Assembly (NCBI GenBank): GCA_028692875.1
Contig: JAQUWL010000019.1
Location: 1 to 42,047, forward strand
DNA from: Sulfurospirillaceae bacterium
GTDB taxonomy: Bacteria > Campylobacterota > Campylobacteria > Campylobacterales > Sulfurospirillaceae
Reading direction: 5' to 3'
Length of the DNA: 42,047 nucleotides
Notes under the pieces: model-generated
Database searches by the model: none
Seen by the model: only the letters and a program-made list of their open reading frames with translations
Told to the model about the DNA's origin: nothing
Made by a program: the position numbers and the translations under genes
Part shown: piece after piece, positions 9,230 through 17,054 of the stretch
Position numbering within the stretch: the first letter of the stretch is position 1
Layout: each line of letters starts with the position of its first letter

Positions 9230-10611
9230 TTTTTATCTCCTGTTGCTTTTGCAGTATCTGTATTGATAAAACCGCCCCCCAAAGAACGGTAAAGTGATAT
9301 TCTATATTGAATCAATTTTAGCTGTTCACTAAGTTTTGTCTGTTCTAAAGTTTGAAGACTTTGCTGAGAAGTTAGTACGTTCAGATAGTCGGTTGTGCCA
9401 TAATTGTATTTTTCTTGTTGTCGTTTAAATGTTTTATCCGCCAAAAGTAGACGCTCGTCAATATTTCTTATGTAGAGTATTTGCATATTTTCTCGCCTAA
9501 GTGCTTCTTGTGCTTCACCAAAAGCTTTAAGCATTGTTTGGGCGTAGTTGTGAGCCTCTTCTTGTGCAATAGAGCGAGTTTTTTCTATCAATGCCTCTTT
9601 GGCGCCTCCATCGTAAAGTGTTGATGTTAATGCACCAATAGCACTTGCTATAACAGTATCTAAAAGTTTGGAAAACTGTAAAGATGATACTGCAAGACCC
9701 ATACTTACATTTAAAGATGGGTATTGATTTTTGATGGCTTCTGACATATCCGCATTAAACGCTTGTAGTTTGTAAAAAGATTGTTTTACGTCAGGTCTGT
9801 TTACAAGTTTTACAGCGGGAATTCCAACCTCGATTGGCTTTAAAGTGGCAATAAGTTTTGGTTTGAGTGCAAGGTCGCTTATGGGGGATTTTCCACGCAA
9901 TATATTTATTGCTCTGATTTGTGCTTGAGCATCCTCTTGAAGGACTATTTTTTGAGCCAAAAGGGATTTTATATATTGTTCTTGTTGCCAAATATCAGTT
10001 ATTGAATTTTTTCCACTCTCTAGTCTTAGTTTGGCAATTTTAAGAATTTTGTCGGCCAGATGTAGTTGCTCCTCTAAAAGTGTTAAGCTCTCCTCTTTTT
10101 GAGCAAGTGTAAACCAAGCTGTTGAAAGTTCTGAAACTATAGATATAGCAACGCTTTGCATCGCCTCATTGCTGGCCAAAAAAGAGGCTGTTGCAGAGGC
10201 GTCTATGTCATCTCTCTTGCCTAAAAAGTCTACTTCGTAAGATGCTTTTAAGGAAGCGTCATATGTATCTTTTTTGGATTCTGTACCTTTTACCTCGTCA
10301 TAAAGACCTATGCCACCAGATGCGTTTATCGATGGAAGGTTTGAAGCACTTTTATATTTAAGGGTTGCTTGTGCTTGTAAAATTCTCTCTTTGGCGGCTT
10401 TTAGTGTAAAGTTTTGAGATAATGATTCTTCAATCAAAAGATTAAGGTTTTCATCATCAAACTCTTTCCACCATTTTGACTCAATGCTTTTTTCGCTACT
10501 TTCGCTTAAAGATTTAAAATTTGGCAAAGGAGTTGGAATCGGCTCTTGCTTAGCACAACCTCCCAAAAGAAAAAAGGATGTAAGAAGGATGAACATTGTA
10601 TGTTTTTGCAA
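9226..10611 (-). CDS. TolC-family outer membrane efflux lipoprotein
   Basis: This 461-aa outer-membrane factor begins with a lipoprotein signal (LLTSFFLLGGC, Cys near residue 18) like the OprM/CusC branch. It contains two OEP-type halves of long helices and strands, for example SKWWKEFDDENLNLLI and LNVSMGLAVSSLQFSKLL. The TTG at 10611 is the best start. GGAGG ends 5 nt upstream of it, whereas the earlier in-frame TTG at 10623 overlaps that site and an ATG at 10596 is too far. It is the first gene of the efflux operon and its stop overlaps the adaptor start. The product is expected to form the trimeric exit duct of the pump encoded downstream. Confidence 0.92.
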   Translation of the reverse strand: MQKHTMFILLTSFFLLGGCAKQEPIPTPLPNFKSLSESSEKSIESKWWKEFDDENLNLLIEESLSQNFTLKAAKERILQAQATLKYKSASNLPSINASGGIGLYDEVKGTESKKDTYDASLKASYEVDFLGKRDDIDASATASFLASNEAMQSVAISIVSELSTAWFTLAQKEESLTLLEEQLHLADKILKIAKLRLESGKNSITDIWQQEQYIKSLLAQKIVLQEDAQAQIRAINILRGKSPISDLALKPKLIATLKPIEVGIPAVKLVNRPDVKQSFYKLQAFNADMSEAIKNQYPSLNVSMGLAVSSLQFSKLLDTVIASAIGALTSTLYDGGAKEALIEKTRSIAQEEAHNYAQTMLKAFGEAQEALRRENMQILYIRNIDERLLLADKTFKRQQEKYNYGTTDYLNVLTSQQSLQTLEQTKLSEQLKLIQYRISLYRSLGGGFINTDTAKATGDKK

Positions 10612-10643
10612 TTTTTCCTCCAAAATATAGTTGATAAAACGTG

Positions 10644-10649
10644 ATTATA
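10644..10649 (-). promoter_or_regulatory. -10 box of the efflux operon
   Basis: On the minus strand GATGTATAATCACG contains a perfect TATAAT about 33 nt upstream of the TTG start at 10611. It lies back to back with the proC promoter in a 131-bp divergent region. No clear -35 or repressor palindrome was seen. Confidence 0.55.
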
Positions 10650-10707
10650 CATCTTTGATTATTAACAAAGCGTAACTCAAATACGCCGATATGGCTTAAA
10701 CAAGTGC

Positions 10708-10713
10708 TATAAT
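10708..10713 (+). promoter_or_regulatory. -10 box of proC
   Basis: GTGCTATAATTG is an extended -10 (TGC plus TATAAT) placed 29 nt before the proC ATG, with AAGAGGAAAA as ribosome-binding site in between. The -35 region is not conserved, as is common in Campylobacterota. Confidence 0.55.
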
Positions 10714-10742
10714 TGTTGCAATAAAAAAATAAGAGGAAAATC

Positions 10743-11486
10743 ATGAAATTACTTTTAATTGGTGCTGGAAATATGGGAGCAGCGATGCTCAAAGGGCTAC
10801 ATGTAAGCGATATTACGGTTGTCGAGTCTTCTAGTGAGCGGGTTTTATTGTTGCAAGATATGTATCCAGACATTAAGATTGTGAGTCAAATACCAAAACT
10901 AGACGGATACACGGTTATTTTGGCTGTTAAACCCCAATCGTTCAAATCACTCAAAACTACTGGTCATGCCAAAGGTGTTATATCTATTATGGCGGGAGTG
11001 ACACTTGCTACACTAAGGGAAAATATAGACTCAAAATTTTACGTAAGAGCAATGCCAAATTTGGCAGCAATGGTTCAAAAATCAGCAACCTCTTTGTGCG
11101 GAGATGACGAGCTAAAAGATGATGCCATAAAGGTTTTAAGCTCTATTGGTCAGTGTTTTTGGCTTGAGAGTGAAAAAGAGCTTGATATCGCAACTGGGCT
11201 TTCTGGCTCTGCGCCTGCATGGATTGCTTTGGTGGCTGAGGCTTTAAGTGATGGTGCGGTCAATTTGGGTTTTGGAAGAGAGTTGAGCTACAAATACATC
11301 TCCGCACTTTTTGAAGGTGTTGGCGAAGTTTTAAAAACCGAACATCCTGCACTTTTGAAAGACAAAGTGATGTCGCCAGCGGGAACAACGGCGGCTGGGT
11401 ATGCAAAACTCGAAGAGGGAAGAGTAAGGGATAGCTTTATAAAAGCACTAGAGGCATCTTACAAGAGAGCCAAAAAACTCTCTTAA
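10743..11486 (+). CDS. proC: Pyrroline-5-carboxylate reductase ProC
   Basis: The 247-aa cytoplasmic enzyme reduces 1-pyrroline-5-carboxylate to proline with NAD(P)H, the last step of proline synthesis. The N-terminal Rossmann fingerprint is IGAGNMGAAML (residues about 5-15), followed by the AVKPQ motif (near 62) and the C-terminal family signature VMSPAGTTAAGYAKLEEG (near 215-232). It is slightly shorter than E. coli ProC (269 aa), as usual in this phylum. A hairpin of AAGAGAG and CTCTCTT with an 8-nt loop sits at 11463-11484 over its last codons. The stop overlaps the convergent modE stop by 4 nt. Confidence 0.95.
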   Translation: MKLLLIGAGNMGAAMLKGLHVSDITVVESSSERVLLLQDMYPDIKIVSQIPKLDGYTVILAVKPQSFKSLKTTGHAKGVISIMAGVTLATLRENIDSKFYVRAMPNLAAMVQKSATSLCGDDELKDDAIKVLSSIGQCFWLESEKELDIATGLSGSAPAWIALVAEALSDGAVNLGFGRELSYKYISALFEGVGEVLKTEHPALLKDKVMSPAGTTAAGYAKLEEGRVRDSFIKALEASYKRAKKLS

Positions 11487-12277
11487 ACGCCTATGATAAC
11501 GTCAGAAGTCTTGAAGATTGCTATGGCGTTATCTCCTTTTTTAATGTCTTTTGCGTCAAATTCACTTTTGTTCATGACTGAAGTTATTGTTGTGTTTGGG
11601 GCTACATGTAGAGATATTTTTACAAACTCCGTGCCTATATTGAGTGCTTTTACCGAGCCTTCTATGTAGTTAAAATTTTCTTCTTTAGTTTCAGCATTTT
11701 TAGCTATATTTACCCAAGAAGCCTTAATAAGTGCATAGACTTCTGCATTTTTTTTGATACCAAGTTCTTTAACGCTTTCATCTGTGATGCTAGCACACAT
11801 AATGACGTTTTCTTGAAGCTGTATGGTTACATGTGAGTTTATTTTTCCCCTGCTGAGTGTTAAAACTTTTCCAAACAGTTGATTTCTCGCACTTGTCTTG
11901 AGGGAGCATTTTTTTAAAAACGCTTTTAATTCATCAATGTCCTGCGTGTGGTTTTCGATATTTTTCAAAAACTTTCTCTGTTCTTGATACAGTAAGTCAT
12001 ACATGGCGATGTAGTGTTTTGCTTTTGGAGTAAGGGTTGTTCCACCGCCACCTTTGCCGCCAGTGTTTGTAATGATAAGTTCCTCTTCGGATAGTTTTCT
12101 CATCTCGCTTAGCGCATCCCATGCAGCTTTGTAGCTCATTTTCATCTCTTTTGCAACTTGCATCAAAGAGCCATGCTTTTCAATTCCTTTAAGAATTTCG
12201 ATTCGACCTTTTCCTAAAAAACCCTGATTTTCCTTGTCTATCCAAAGACTGCTTTCAAGATGAATATTTGATTTCAT
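11483..12277 (-). CDS. modE: ModE-family molybdate-responsive transcriptional regulator
   Basis: The 264-aa protein has the size and order of ModE. An N-terminal winged helix-turn-helix (GSLMQVAKEMKMSYKAAWD, about residues 36-54) is followed by GGKGGGGTTLT, the Gly-rich wing motif of the family. Two Mop/TOBE-like oxyanion-binding modules follow (about 130-195 and 200-264). In E. coli ModE binds molybdate or tungstate, then represses the modABC transporter. Here no molybdate transporter gene is adjacent. The gene points away from the repeat-protein operon at 12458 and shares a 180-bp divergent region with it, so control of that operon is possible but not shown. Confidence 0.88.
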   Translation of the reverse strand: MKSNIHLESSLWIDKENQGFLGKGRIEILKGIEKHGSLMQVAKEMKMSYKAAWDALSEMRKLSEEELIITNTGGKGGGGTTLTPKAKHYIAMYDLLYQEQRKFLKNIENHTQDIDELKAFLKKCSLKTSARNQLFGKVLTLSRGKINSHVTIQLQENVIMCASITDESVKELGIKKNAEVYALIKASWVNIAKNAETKEENFNYIEGSVKALNIGTEFVKISLHVAPNTTITSVMNKSEFDAKDIKKGDNAIAIFKTSDVIIGV

Positions 12278-12457
12278 AGAGTCTCTTTCGTTATGTTTTT
12301 AAAAGTATATCACATAAAAAAATAACCGATTGAAACCACGGGTTGGTAAAAATGAATTATTATTAATATAACAAGTATTTATTAAGCAACAGTGTAGGAT
12401 AATTTATTGTGTCTAGCAATTAATATTTTGTCGCAAAAGAGACTTAAGGATGAAGAT
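12278..12457. promoter_or_regulatory. Divergent region between modE and the repeat-protein operon
   Basis: This AT-rich region should hold promoters in both directions. On the minus strand TGATATACT at 12312-12304 gives a -10 box about 27 nt before modE. On plus, TTGAAA at 12330 and the AT-rich run TATTATTAATATAAC near 12360-12373 are the only promoter-like elements, and I cannot fix a start site. AAGGA at 12446-12450 is the ribosome-binding site of the first repeat gene. No convincing ModE operator palindrome was found. Confidence 0.4.
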
Positions 12458-13162
12458 ATGAAAGCTTTAAATATTTTGGTGGGTGTGTGTTGTTTTTTAA
12501 CTTATGCATTTGCTTCGGACGTGAAGGGTGCTGTTGTAAATAGAGCCAACATTCAAGGGGTTTCTAATGTTGCTATGGGCTCTAAAAATACTGCAAATGT
12601 TGGTAGTGTTGCTATTGAAAACTCAAAAGTAAATGGTGCAGTTACCAATATGTCAAATGTTCAAGGAGCCGCCAATGTTGCTATTGGCTCCAAAAATACT
12701 GCAAACATGGGTTCTGTTGATATTAAAAACTCTAACGTCAAGGGTGCTGTAACAAACTTGTCAAATGTTCAAGGTGCTACCAATGTAGCAATAGGCTCTA
12801 AAAATACAGCCAATATGGGTTCGATTAATCTGCAAAATTCTAATGTTAAGGGCGGAGTCGTTAATATGTCAAATGTTCAAGCAGCCGCCAATGTTGCTAT
12901 TGGCTCCAAAAACACCGCAAACATGGGCTCAATAAACGTAAAAAACTCGAATGTTAAGGGTGGTGTTGTAAATCTTTCCAACGTTCAAGGTGCAGCAACT
13001 GTTGCGGCTGGCTATGGAAACACCGCAAATATGGGTTCGGTTGATTTGCAAAATGTTACCGTGGGGGGAACTGTTGTTAATGCATCAAATGTTCAAGGGG
13101 CTACAAATGTCGCTGTTGGTTACAAGCAAAACTCAAGTATCGGCTCAGTTGTTTCTCACTAA
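12458..13162 (+). CDS. Secreted 36-residue repeat protein, candidate curli-like fibre subunit 1
   Basis: This is a 234-aa protein with a signal peptide (MKALNILVGVCCFLTYAFAS). After it, almost the whole chain is six copies of a 36-residue repeat. Each repeat reads roughly V-K-G-x-V-x-N, then SNVQGAxNVAxGSKNTA, then xMGSVxIxNS. Two Gly-x-Asn-x-Ala motifs per repeat recall the curlin pattern Q-x-G-x-x-N-x-A of CsgA. There is no Cys or Trp after the signal region and very few aromatics. I choose the ATG at 12458 because AAGGA lies 7 nt upstream and a signal peptide follows directly; a GTG at 12407 would only add residues before it. It opens the exported-protein operon and overlaps the next gene. 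Function as an amyloid-like fibre subunit is inferred from the repeats and the CsgG-like neighbour. A YadA-head-like beta-roll is an alternative fold. Confidence 0.75.
   Translation: MKALNILVGVCCFLTYAFASDVKGAVVNRANIQGVSNVAMGSKNTANVGSVAIENSKVNGAVTNMSNVQGAANVAIGSKNTANMGSVDIKNSNVKGAVTNLSNVQGATNVAIGSKNTANMGSINLQNSNVKGGVVNMSNVQAAANVAIGSKNTANMGSINVKNSNVKGGVVNLSNVQGAATVAAGYGNTANMGSVDLQNVTVGGTVVNASNVQGATNVAVGYKQNSSIGSVVSH
12521..13159 (+). repeat. Six tandem 108-bp units in the first repeat gene
   Basis: Units start at 12521, 12629, 12737, 12845, 12953 and 13061, and the last is about three residues short. They are well conserved in protein but diverged in DNA, notably unit 5 (AAATVAAGYGNTA) and unit 6 (YKQNSSIGSV). 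That pattern suggests an old array under protein-level selection. Confidence 0.9.
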
Positions 13163-13802
13163 GAGCTTTTGGGCAATTGCGATTTTTTCATTTTTGGTAA
13201 CTCCTTTATTTTCCTCTAGTTTTTCCTTTTCTCAAGAAGAGCAGAAGGTGGAGCTAGAAAGAACAGTTAAGAAAGAGGAGATTGCTTACTTAAAGACAAC
13301 GCCATGTGGGAAAAGTCTTAAAAATAAAAAAATAGCTCTCATGATAGGCGAGAGAACACAAAGTGGCATATCGGCAAAACAGTCTAAATATGGTCCTTTG
13401 GCAGAAGTTATAAATAGAAAGCTAAAAGATTTGGGTCTTAGAATATACACCGAAAGTGAGATAAAAAACCAGATAGCTCAAGCAGAAGTAGAGGCTTATA
13501 TGGCGGGCGATACTGATGGAGCTATTAATGCTGCCAAAAAATTGTCTGCAAATTTTTTACTTAAGGGAGTTATATCTACGCAGGCACAACAAAACAGAGT
13601 TGTCAATGTGGCAGAGGTAACTGTAACTATGACATTTACACTAACGAGTTTATCCGGAAAGACAATATCGACAGTTTCTAAAACATATGAGTCCTATTCT
13701 GGAAATGATACTTTTTCAACAGCTCGCAGACTTGTTGAAAAAGAGGGCGATGAGGTAGTTGCAAAGTTATACAGTGATTTTTGTAGAAAAGATATTAAAT
13801 AA
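13149..13802 (+). CDS. Exported CsgG/FlgT-middle-like protein of unknown function
   Basis: The frame is open well upstream, but that part is the out-of-phase shadow of the repeat gene. The TTG at 13149 gives a normal signal peptide (FLTKSFWAIAIFSFLVTPLF then small residues), 217 aa in total, and a 14-nt overlap with the upstream stop. The mature part begins with a charged stretch, then KNKKIALMIGERTQSG. It continues with an alternating strand and helix pattern in which LSANFLLKGVISTQAQ and EVTVTMTFTLTSLSGKTI resemble the nucleotide-binding-like fold of CsgG, LpoB and FlgT middle domains. I cannot place it in a named family with certainty. Its place directly after the first fibre-like gene suggests a periplasmic helper in export or assembly. 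Confidence 0.65.
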   Translation: MFLTKSFWAIAIFSFLVTPLFSSSFSFSQEEQKVELERTVKKEEIAYLKTTPCGKSLKNKKIALMIGERTQSGISAKQSKYGPLAEVINRKLKDLGLRIYTESEIKNQIAQAEVEAYMAGDTDGAINAAKKLSANFLLKGVISTQAQQNRVVNVAEVTVTMTFTLTSLSGKTISTVSKTYESYSGNDTFSTARRLVEKEGDEVVAKLYSDFCRKDIK

Positions 13803-13815
13803 AGAGGCTTAAGAA

Positions 13816-15165
13816 ATGTTAAAAACATTTACGAGATGGTTGTTTCTTGTTTTTGTATGTACTTTGTTTTTGCAGACATCTGTGTTGGGAGAAGAGAAAA
13901 AGACAGTTGTAGTTTCTGCGGAGGGTTTGGCAGATGCAAATGCTGATATCTACAAAAAAGATAAAGGAATTATGGTTGATGATTTGCGAAATGATGCAAA
14001 AAAACAAATCATAGAAAAAGCTGTTGGAGTTTATGTTGATAGTCAAACTCTGGTGCAGAATTATGTAACGCTTGAAGATAAAGTTTTTTCAAGGTCAAGC
14101 GGTCTTATTAAGCAGGTTATAAAAGAGTCAAGTCCTTGGGTTGGCGATGATGGTTTTGCTCACATGCTTATGAAGGCTGAGGTTTATATTTCTGATCTTA
14201 AAGCAGCACTTAATGATATGTCAAAATCGCAAAGGATAAGTCTTATTAAAAGCCAAGGTAACCCTAGAATATCGGTTTTGATTCAAGCAAGAGATGCTGA
14301 GCGAGGTGGTAATGCAAATAAGGAGCGTTCGGATATCGCAGAGAATAAACTCAAAGAACGAATTAAAAAATTTGGATATACAGTATGGTCTGAAACAAGT
14401 AGCGAAGATCCTACCAAAAAACCAGATTTCACAATTACCGGAGAGGCTAAATTTAAAAGCTTAAAACATAAACTTGCAGCATCTGGTCTTGTTATAGAGA
14501 AGGTTGTTCTAACCTCTTGGAGTGTGAAGTGTGTAAATAGACATACATCAGAAGAGATTTACTTTAACAATAAAATACCTAAAAAGAAGAGTTGGAATAC
14601 TGAAGATGAGGCTATAGAGGAGATAGGAGATATTATTGGAACAGAGTTTTCGGCTGATTTTTTTACTGACCATTTAAACCAGCCTATTAAGACTTTCCAG
14701 CTTGAAATTGCAGGCTTGCCTGATTTTGATACGGCAGAAATGTTTAAAAAAGAATTTATGGGTCTTAGGTCGATTTTAAATGTGGATTTTAGAAACTTTA
14801 ATGCAAATGGAATTTCTGTTTATGAGATAGATTTTGGTGGTGTTTCTGGTAATTTTAGCTCTATGTTAAATGAAGGGGTTATAAAACCACTCAATGCAAA
14901 GCTAGGAGCAGATACGTTTAAGCTTATGTCAGCAGAGGGTAATGCTGTAAAAATTTCATTTAAATCTAAAATGGACAAGGCGATGATACAAAAGACACTA
15001 GAGTCTCTACCTCCTACTTCTGTTGCACAAGCCACACCTGAAAGATTAAATAGTATTGTCAAAACAAAAAAAACAGAAGATAAGGTAAAAGAAATAGCTA
15101 CTTTTGAGAGTGGCGGTAGTGTGATGAATTCAAGAGAAATAAAATCGTCAATAAAAAATTTTTAA
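13816..15165 (+). CDS. Exported FlgT-like periplasmic protein
   Basis: This 449-aa protein has a signal peptide (WLFLVFVCTLFLQTSVLG). Residues about 28-135 follow the pattern of FlgT N-terminal and LPP20-like domains: VVVSAEGLADANADI, then DLRNDAKKQIIEKAVGVYV, DSQTLVQNYVTLEDKVFSRSS, and a closing strand MLMKAEVYISDLK. A second part (about 150-270) begins NPRISVLIQARDAERGG and resembles CsgG/LpoB-like domains. The C-terminal third (about 290-449) is unassigned and ends in a Lys-rich tail. FlgT in Vibrio builds a ring around the flagellar motor. No flagellar genes are near, so here the domain more likely serves an envelope secretion assembly. The gap to the previous gene is 13 nt. Confidence 0.65.
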   Translation: MLKTFTRWLFLVFVCTLFLQTSVLGEEKKTVVVSAEGLADANADIYKKDKGIMVDDLRNDAKKQIIEKAVGVYVDSQTLVQNYVTLEDKVFSRSSGLIKQVIKESSPWVGDDGFAHMLMKAEVYISDLKAALNDMSKSQRISLIKSQGNPRISVLIQARDAERGGNANKERSDIAENKLKERIKKFGYTVWSETSSEDPTKKPDFTITGEAKFKSLKHKLAASGLVIEKVVLTSWSVKCVNRHTSEEIYFNNKIPKKKSWNTEDEAIEEIGDIIGTEFSADFFTDHLNQPIKTFQLEIAGLPDFDTAEMFKKEFMGLRSILNVDFRNFNANGISVYEIDFGGVSGNFSSMLNEGVIKPLNAKLGADTFKLMSAEGNAVKISFKSKMDKAMIQKTLESLPPTSVAQATPERLNSIVKTKKTEDKVKEIATFESGGSVMNSREIKSSIKNF

Positions 15166-15178
15166 AAGGGAGTAGATT

Positions 15179-15967
15179 ATGGTAAGACAAAGAGGCTTGT
15201 TGAAAGTATTTCTTTTTTCGGCATTTGCATTGTTTTTTGCATCTTGTGCAAGTGGCGGAGGAGGGTTTATGGCAAATTCTTCAGAGACGGTAAATGCGGA
15301 GGCAGATAAAGCTATGTATCAGCCTATTGATTATGCAAATGCTGGCAAAAAAGGACCTCAAGTTATTGTTATTCCTGGTCAAATCAAGAGCAGTAATGCG
15401 ACATTTTCCCAAAAGATTACCACTAACAATATAGCGGATTTTGCTGAGATTGAGCTATCTAATGCAAGTTTTAGAGTGTTGGAGAGATCAGACCTTGGAC
15501 CTATGTTGGATGAGATATCTTTAGCAGTAAATATGGGAGATCCCGACTCTATAAAGAAGTTTAGGAAGGGAAAATTCAAATCCACTAAATGGTTTATGAA
15601 ATTTGATGTTTTGAAAGCAGAGCCTGTAGTAAATGCTAACAGAGGATTTGACGGTAGGTTTCTTGGTGGAATAGCCGGAGCCTTGATGGGTGGTCGCAGT
15701 GGTGCTGTTACCGATAATGTAGCATCCTCTGTTCAATCGGAAGAGTCAGCTGGTATTTGGATTATTGGCATGCGTTATAAGATACTTGATGCTGAGACAA
15801 GTGAGCAAGTAGCTACTGGATATTTTGAGGATAAAATGGAGCTTGGAAGGAGTGCCGGTGGAATTTTAGGCTTTTCCTCCGGGCAAGAGAAGATTATTAC
15901 TTTGGATACTTTGGCACAAAGATTGGTCCAAAAATGTGTTCAAGATATAGATAGAAAACATAAGTAG
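15179..15967 (+). CDS. CsgG/HfaB-family lipoprotein, candidate outer-membrane secretion channel
   Basis: This 262-aa protein begins with a lipoprotein signal (FLFSAFALFFASC, Cys at about residue 22). The body matches the CsgG family: GPQVIVIPGQ near residue 60, then NASFRVLERSDLGPMLDEISL near 100-120. This is followed by a Gly-rich segment around 160-180, and by GIWIIGMRYKILDAETSEQVATGYF near 195-219. E. coli CsgG (277 aa) forms a nonameric outer-membrane pore that exports curli subunits; HfaB does the same for the Caulobacter holdfast anchor. A good ribosome-binding site (AAAAGGGAG) precedes the ATG. The gene lies between two genes for repeat proteins, which are the natural candidate substrates. 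No separate CsgE or CsgF homologue was recognised. Confidence 0.75.
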   Translation: MVRQRGLLKVFLFSAFALFFASCASGGGGFMANSSETVNAEADKAMYQPIDYANAGKKGPQVIVIPGQIKSSNATFSQKITTNNIADFAEIELSNASFRVLERSDLGPMLDEISLAVNMGDPDSIKKFRKGKFKSTKWFMKFDVLKAEPVVNANRGFDGRFLGGIAGALMGGRSGAVTDNVASSVQSEESAGIWIIGMRYKILDAETSEQVATGYFEDKMELGRSAGGILGFSSGQEKIITLDTLAQRLVQKCVQDIDRKHK

Positions 15968-15994
15968 GGTTTTATTAAACGAAAAGGATTTATT

Positions 15995-16384
15995 TTGAAT
16001 ATTTCGTTTGCAAAAAGGGTGTTTTTCCGAATATTGTTTATTTTTTTCTTTGTGTTATCTTGTGCCTATGGAGCAGGAGCTGGTGTCAGGGAGAGGACTT
16101 TTGTGGGTCCCCAGTTTGAGATTGTTGATCTTAGTGTCAATAAATTTTCAGATGGGACTTTGCTTAATGTTAATGGATATGTTAAAAACAGTAGTTTCGC
16201 ATCTGTGAAAGGGTATGTTGTAGTATATTTTAATAACGGAGGTAATGTTGTATTAGCGCTTGAGGAAAATGTTAACGGCGGTGCACCTTTTTTGCATGGT
16301 TCAAAAGGTTTTTTTGAGGTCTCAACCAACATAGAGGGATTGCCAAAAATAAATAATATTACCGTAGAATTTATCTCTAGGTAG
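15995..16384 (+). CDS. Small exported protein with an FxLYD-like beta domain
   Basis: The start is TTG at 15995, preceded by AAAAGGA at a 4-5 nt spacing. The 129-aa product has a strong signal peptide (FFRILFIFFFVLSCAYG) with a possible lipobox Cys. The mature part reads FEIVDLSVNKFSDGTLLNVN, then GYVKNSSFASVKGYVVVYF, the pattern of extracellular immunoglobulin-like FxLYD domains (an N-x-S turn followed by a strand). Its size and its position right after the CsgG-like gene match those of CsgF, but I see no CsgF sequence signature. It is a hypothetical surface or periplasmic accessory factor. Confidence 0.6.
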   Translation: MNISFAKRVFFRILFIFFFVLSCAYGAGAGVRERTFVGPQFEIVDLSVNKFSDGTLLNVNGYVKNSSFASVKGYVVVYFNNGGNVVLALEENVNGGAPFLHGSKGFFEVSTNIEGLPKINNITVEFISR

Positions 16385-16434
16385 TGTAAAGCTAGTTTTT
16401 AAAAATTAAAACTAAACCCAATAAAGGAGTAGGA

Positions 16435-17040
16435 ATGAGAAAAGTATTTAGTTTTGCGCTTATAGCGCTTACGGTAGGTGGTGTAAGCTTATTTGCAGCA
16501 TCTGATGTTAAAGGCACTGTTGTCAATCAAGCAAATGTTCAAGGTGCAACAAACGTTGCTATAGGAACAGGCAATGAAGCTAGAATGGGTTCCGTTGGCA
16601 TTAGTGACTCTAAAGTCAAGGGAACTGTTGTTAATAGAGCAAATGTTCAAGGTGCAACAAACGTTGCTATGGGAACAGGCAACAAGGCCAATATGGGTTC
16701 TACAAATATCAGCAAATCTGATGTTAAAGGCACTGTTGTCAATCAAGCAAATGTTCAAGGTGCAACAAACGTTGCTATGGGAACAGGAAACAAGGCTAAC
16801 ATGGGTTCAGTAAATATTGATAAGTCTCAAGTCAAAGGAACTGTGGTTAATAGAGCAAATGTTCAAGGTGCAACAAACGTTGCTATGGGAACAGGCAACA
16901 CTGCAAATATGGGTTCAGTTGACATATCTAAATCAAGAGTTAAAGGCACTGTTGTCAATCAAGCAAATGTTCAAGGTGCAACAAACGTTGCTATGGGAAC
17001 AGGCAATACAGCAGACATGGGTTCTGTTAGCATTAAATAG
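16435..17040 (+). CDS. Secreted 36-residue repeat protein, candidate major curli-like fibre subunit
   Basis: The 201-aa product is a signal peptide (MRKVFSFALIALTVGGVSLFA) followed by five nearly identical 36-residue repeats and nothing else. Each unit reads VKGTVVN, then QANVQGATNVAMGTGN or RANVQGATNVAMGTGN, then xAxMGSVxIxKS. The pairs Q-G-x-x-N-x-A and G-x-G-N-x-A line up with the two strands of a curlin repeat (CsgA QYGGGNSALALQ and similar). The mature protein is rich in Gly, Asn, Val and Ala, without Cys, Trp, Tyr or Phe. AAAGGAG precedes the ATG, and a strong GAAA-loop hairpin follows the gene, features that suit a highly expressed subunit. It shares the repeat with the product of 12458 but is far more uniform. 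Fibre formation is inference; no direct family match is claimed. Confidence 0.78.
   Translation: MRKVFSFALIALTVGGVSLFAASDVKGTVVNQANVQGATNVAIGTGNEARMGSVGISDSKVKGTVVNRANVQGATNVAMGTGNKANMGSTNISKSDVKGTVVNQANVQGATNVAMGTGNKANMGSVNIDKSQVKGTVVNRANVQGATNVAMGTGNTANMGSVDISKSRVKGTVVNQANVQGATNVAMGTGNTADMGSVSIK
16507..17037 (+). repeat. Five near-identical 108-bp units with 216-bp alternation
   Basis: Units begin at 16507, 16615, 16723, 16831 and 16939. Units 1, 3 and 5 encode NQAN and share GGCACTGTTGTCAATCAAGC. Units 2 and 4 encode NRAN and share GTTAATAGAGCAAATGTTC. A core of about 30 bases is the same in all five. The dimeric alternation points to recent duplication of a two-unit block. Confidence 0.93.
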
Positions 17041-17054
17041 TTTTAAAAGCAATT

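Noticed and set aside
11463-11484. Hairpin at the end of proC as a terminator
   Set aside because: The 7-bp stem lies in the coding region and no U tract follows, so it is only noted with the gene.
12300-12400. ModE operator in the divergent region
   Set aside because: The AT-rich run near 12350-12373 is only loosely palindromic and does not match the known ModE site well.
12990-13148. Upstream part of the frame that contains the 13149 gene
   Set aside because: It lies inside the repeat gene in another phase and encodes no signal peptide; the TTG at 13149 explains the gene better.
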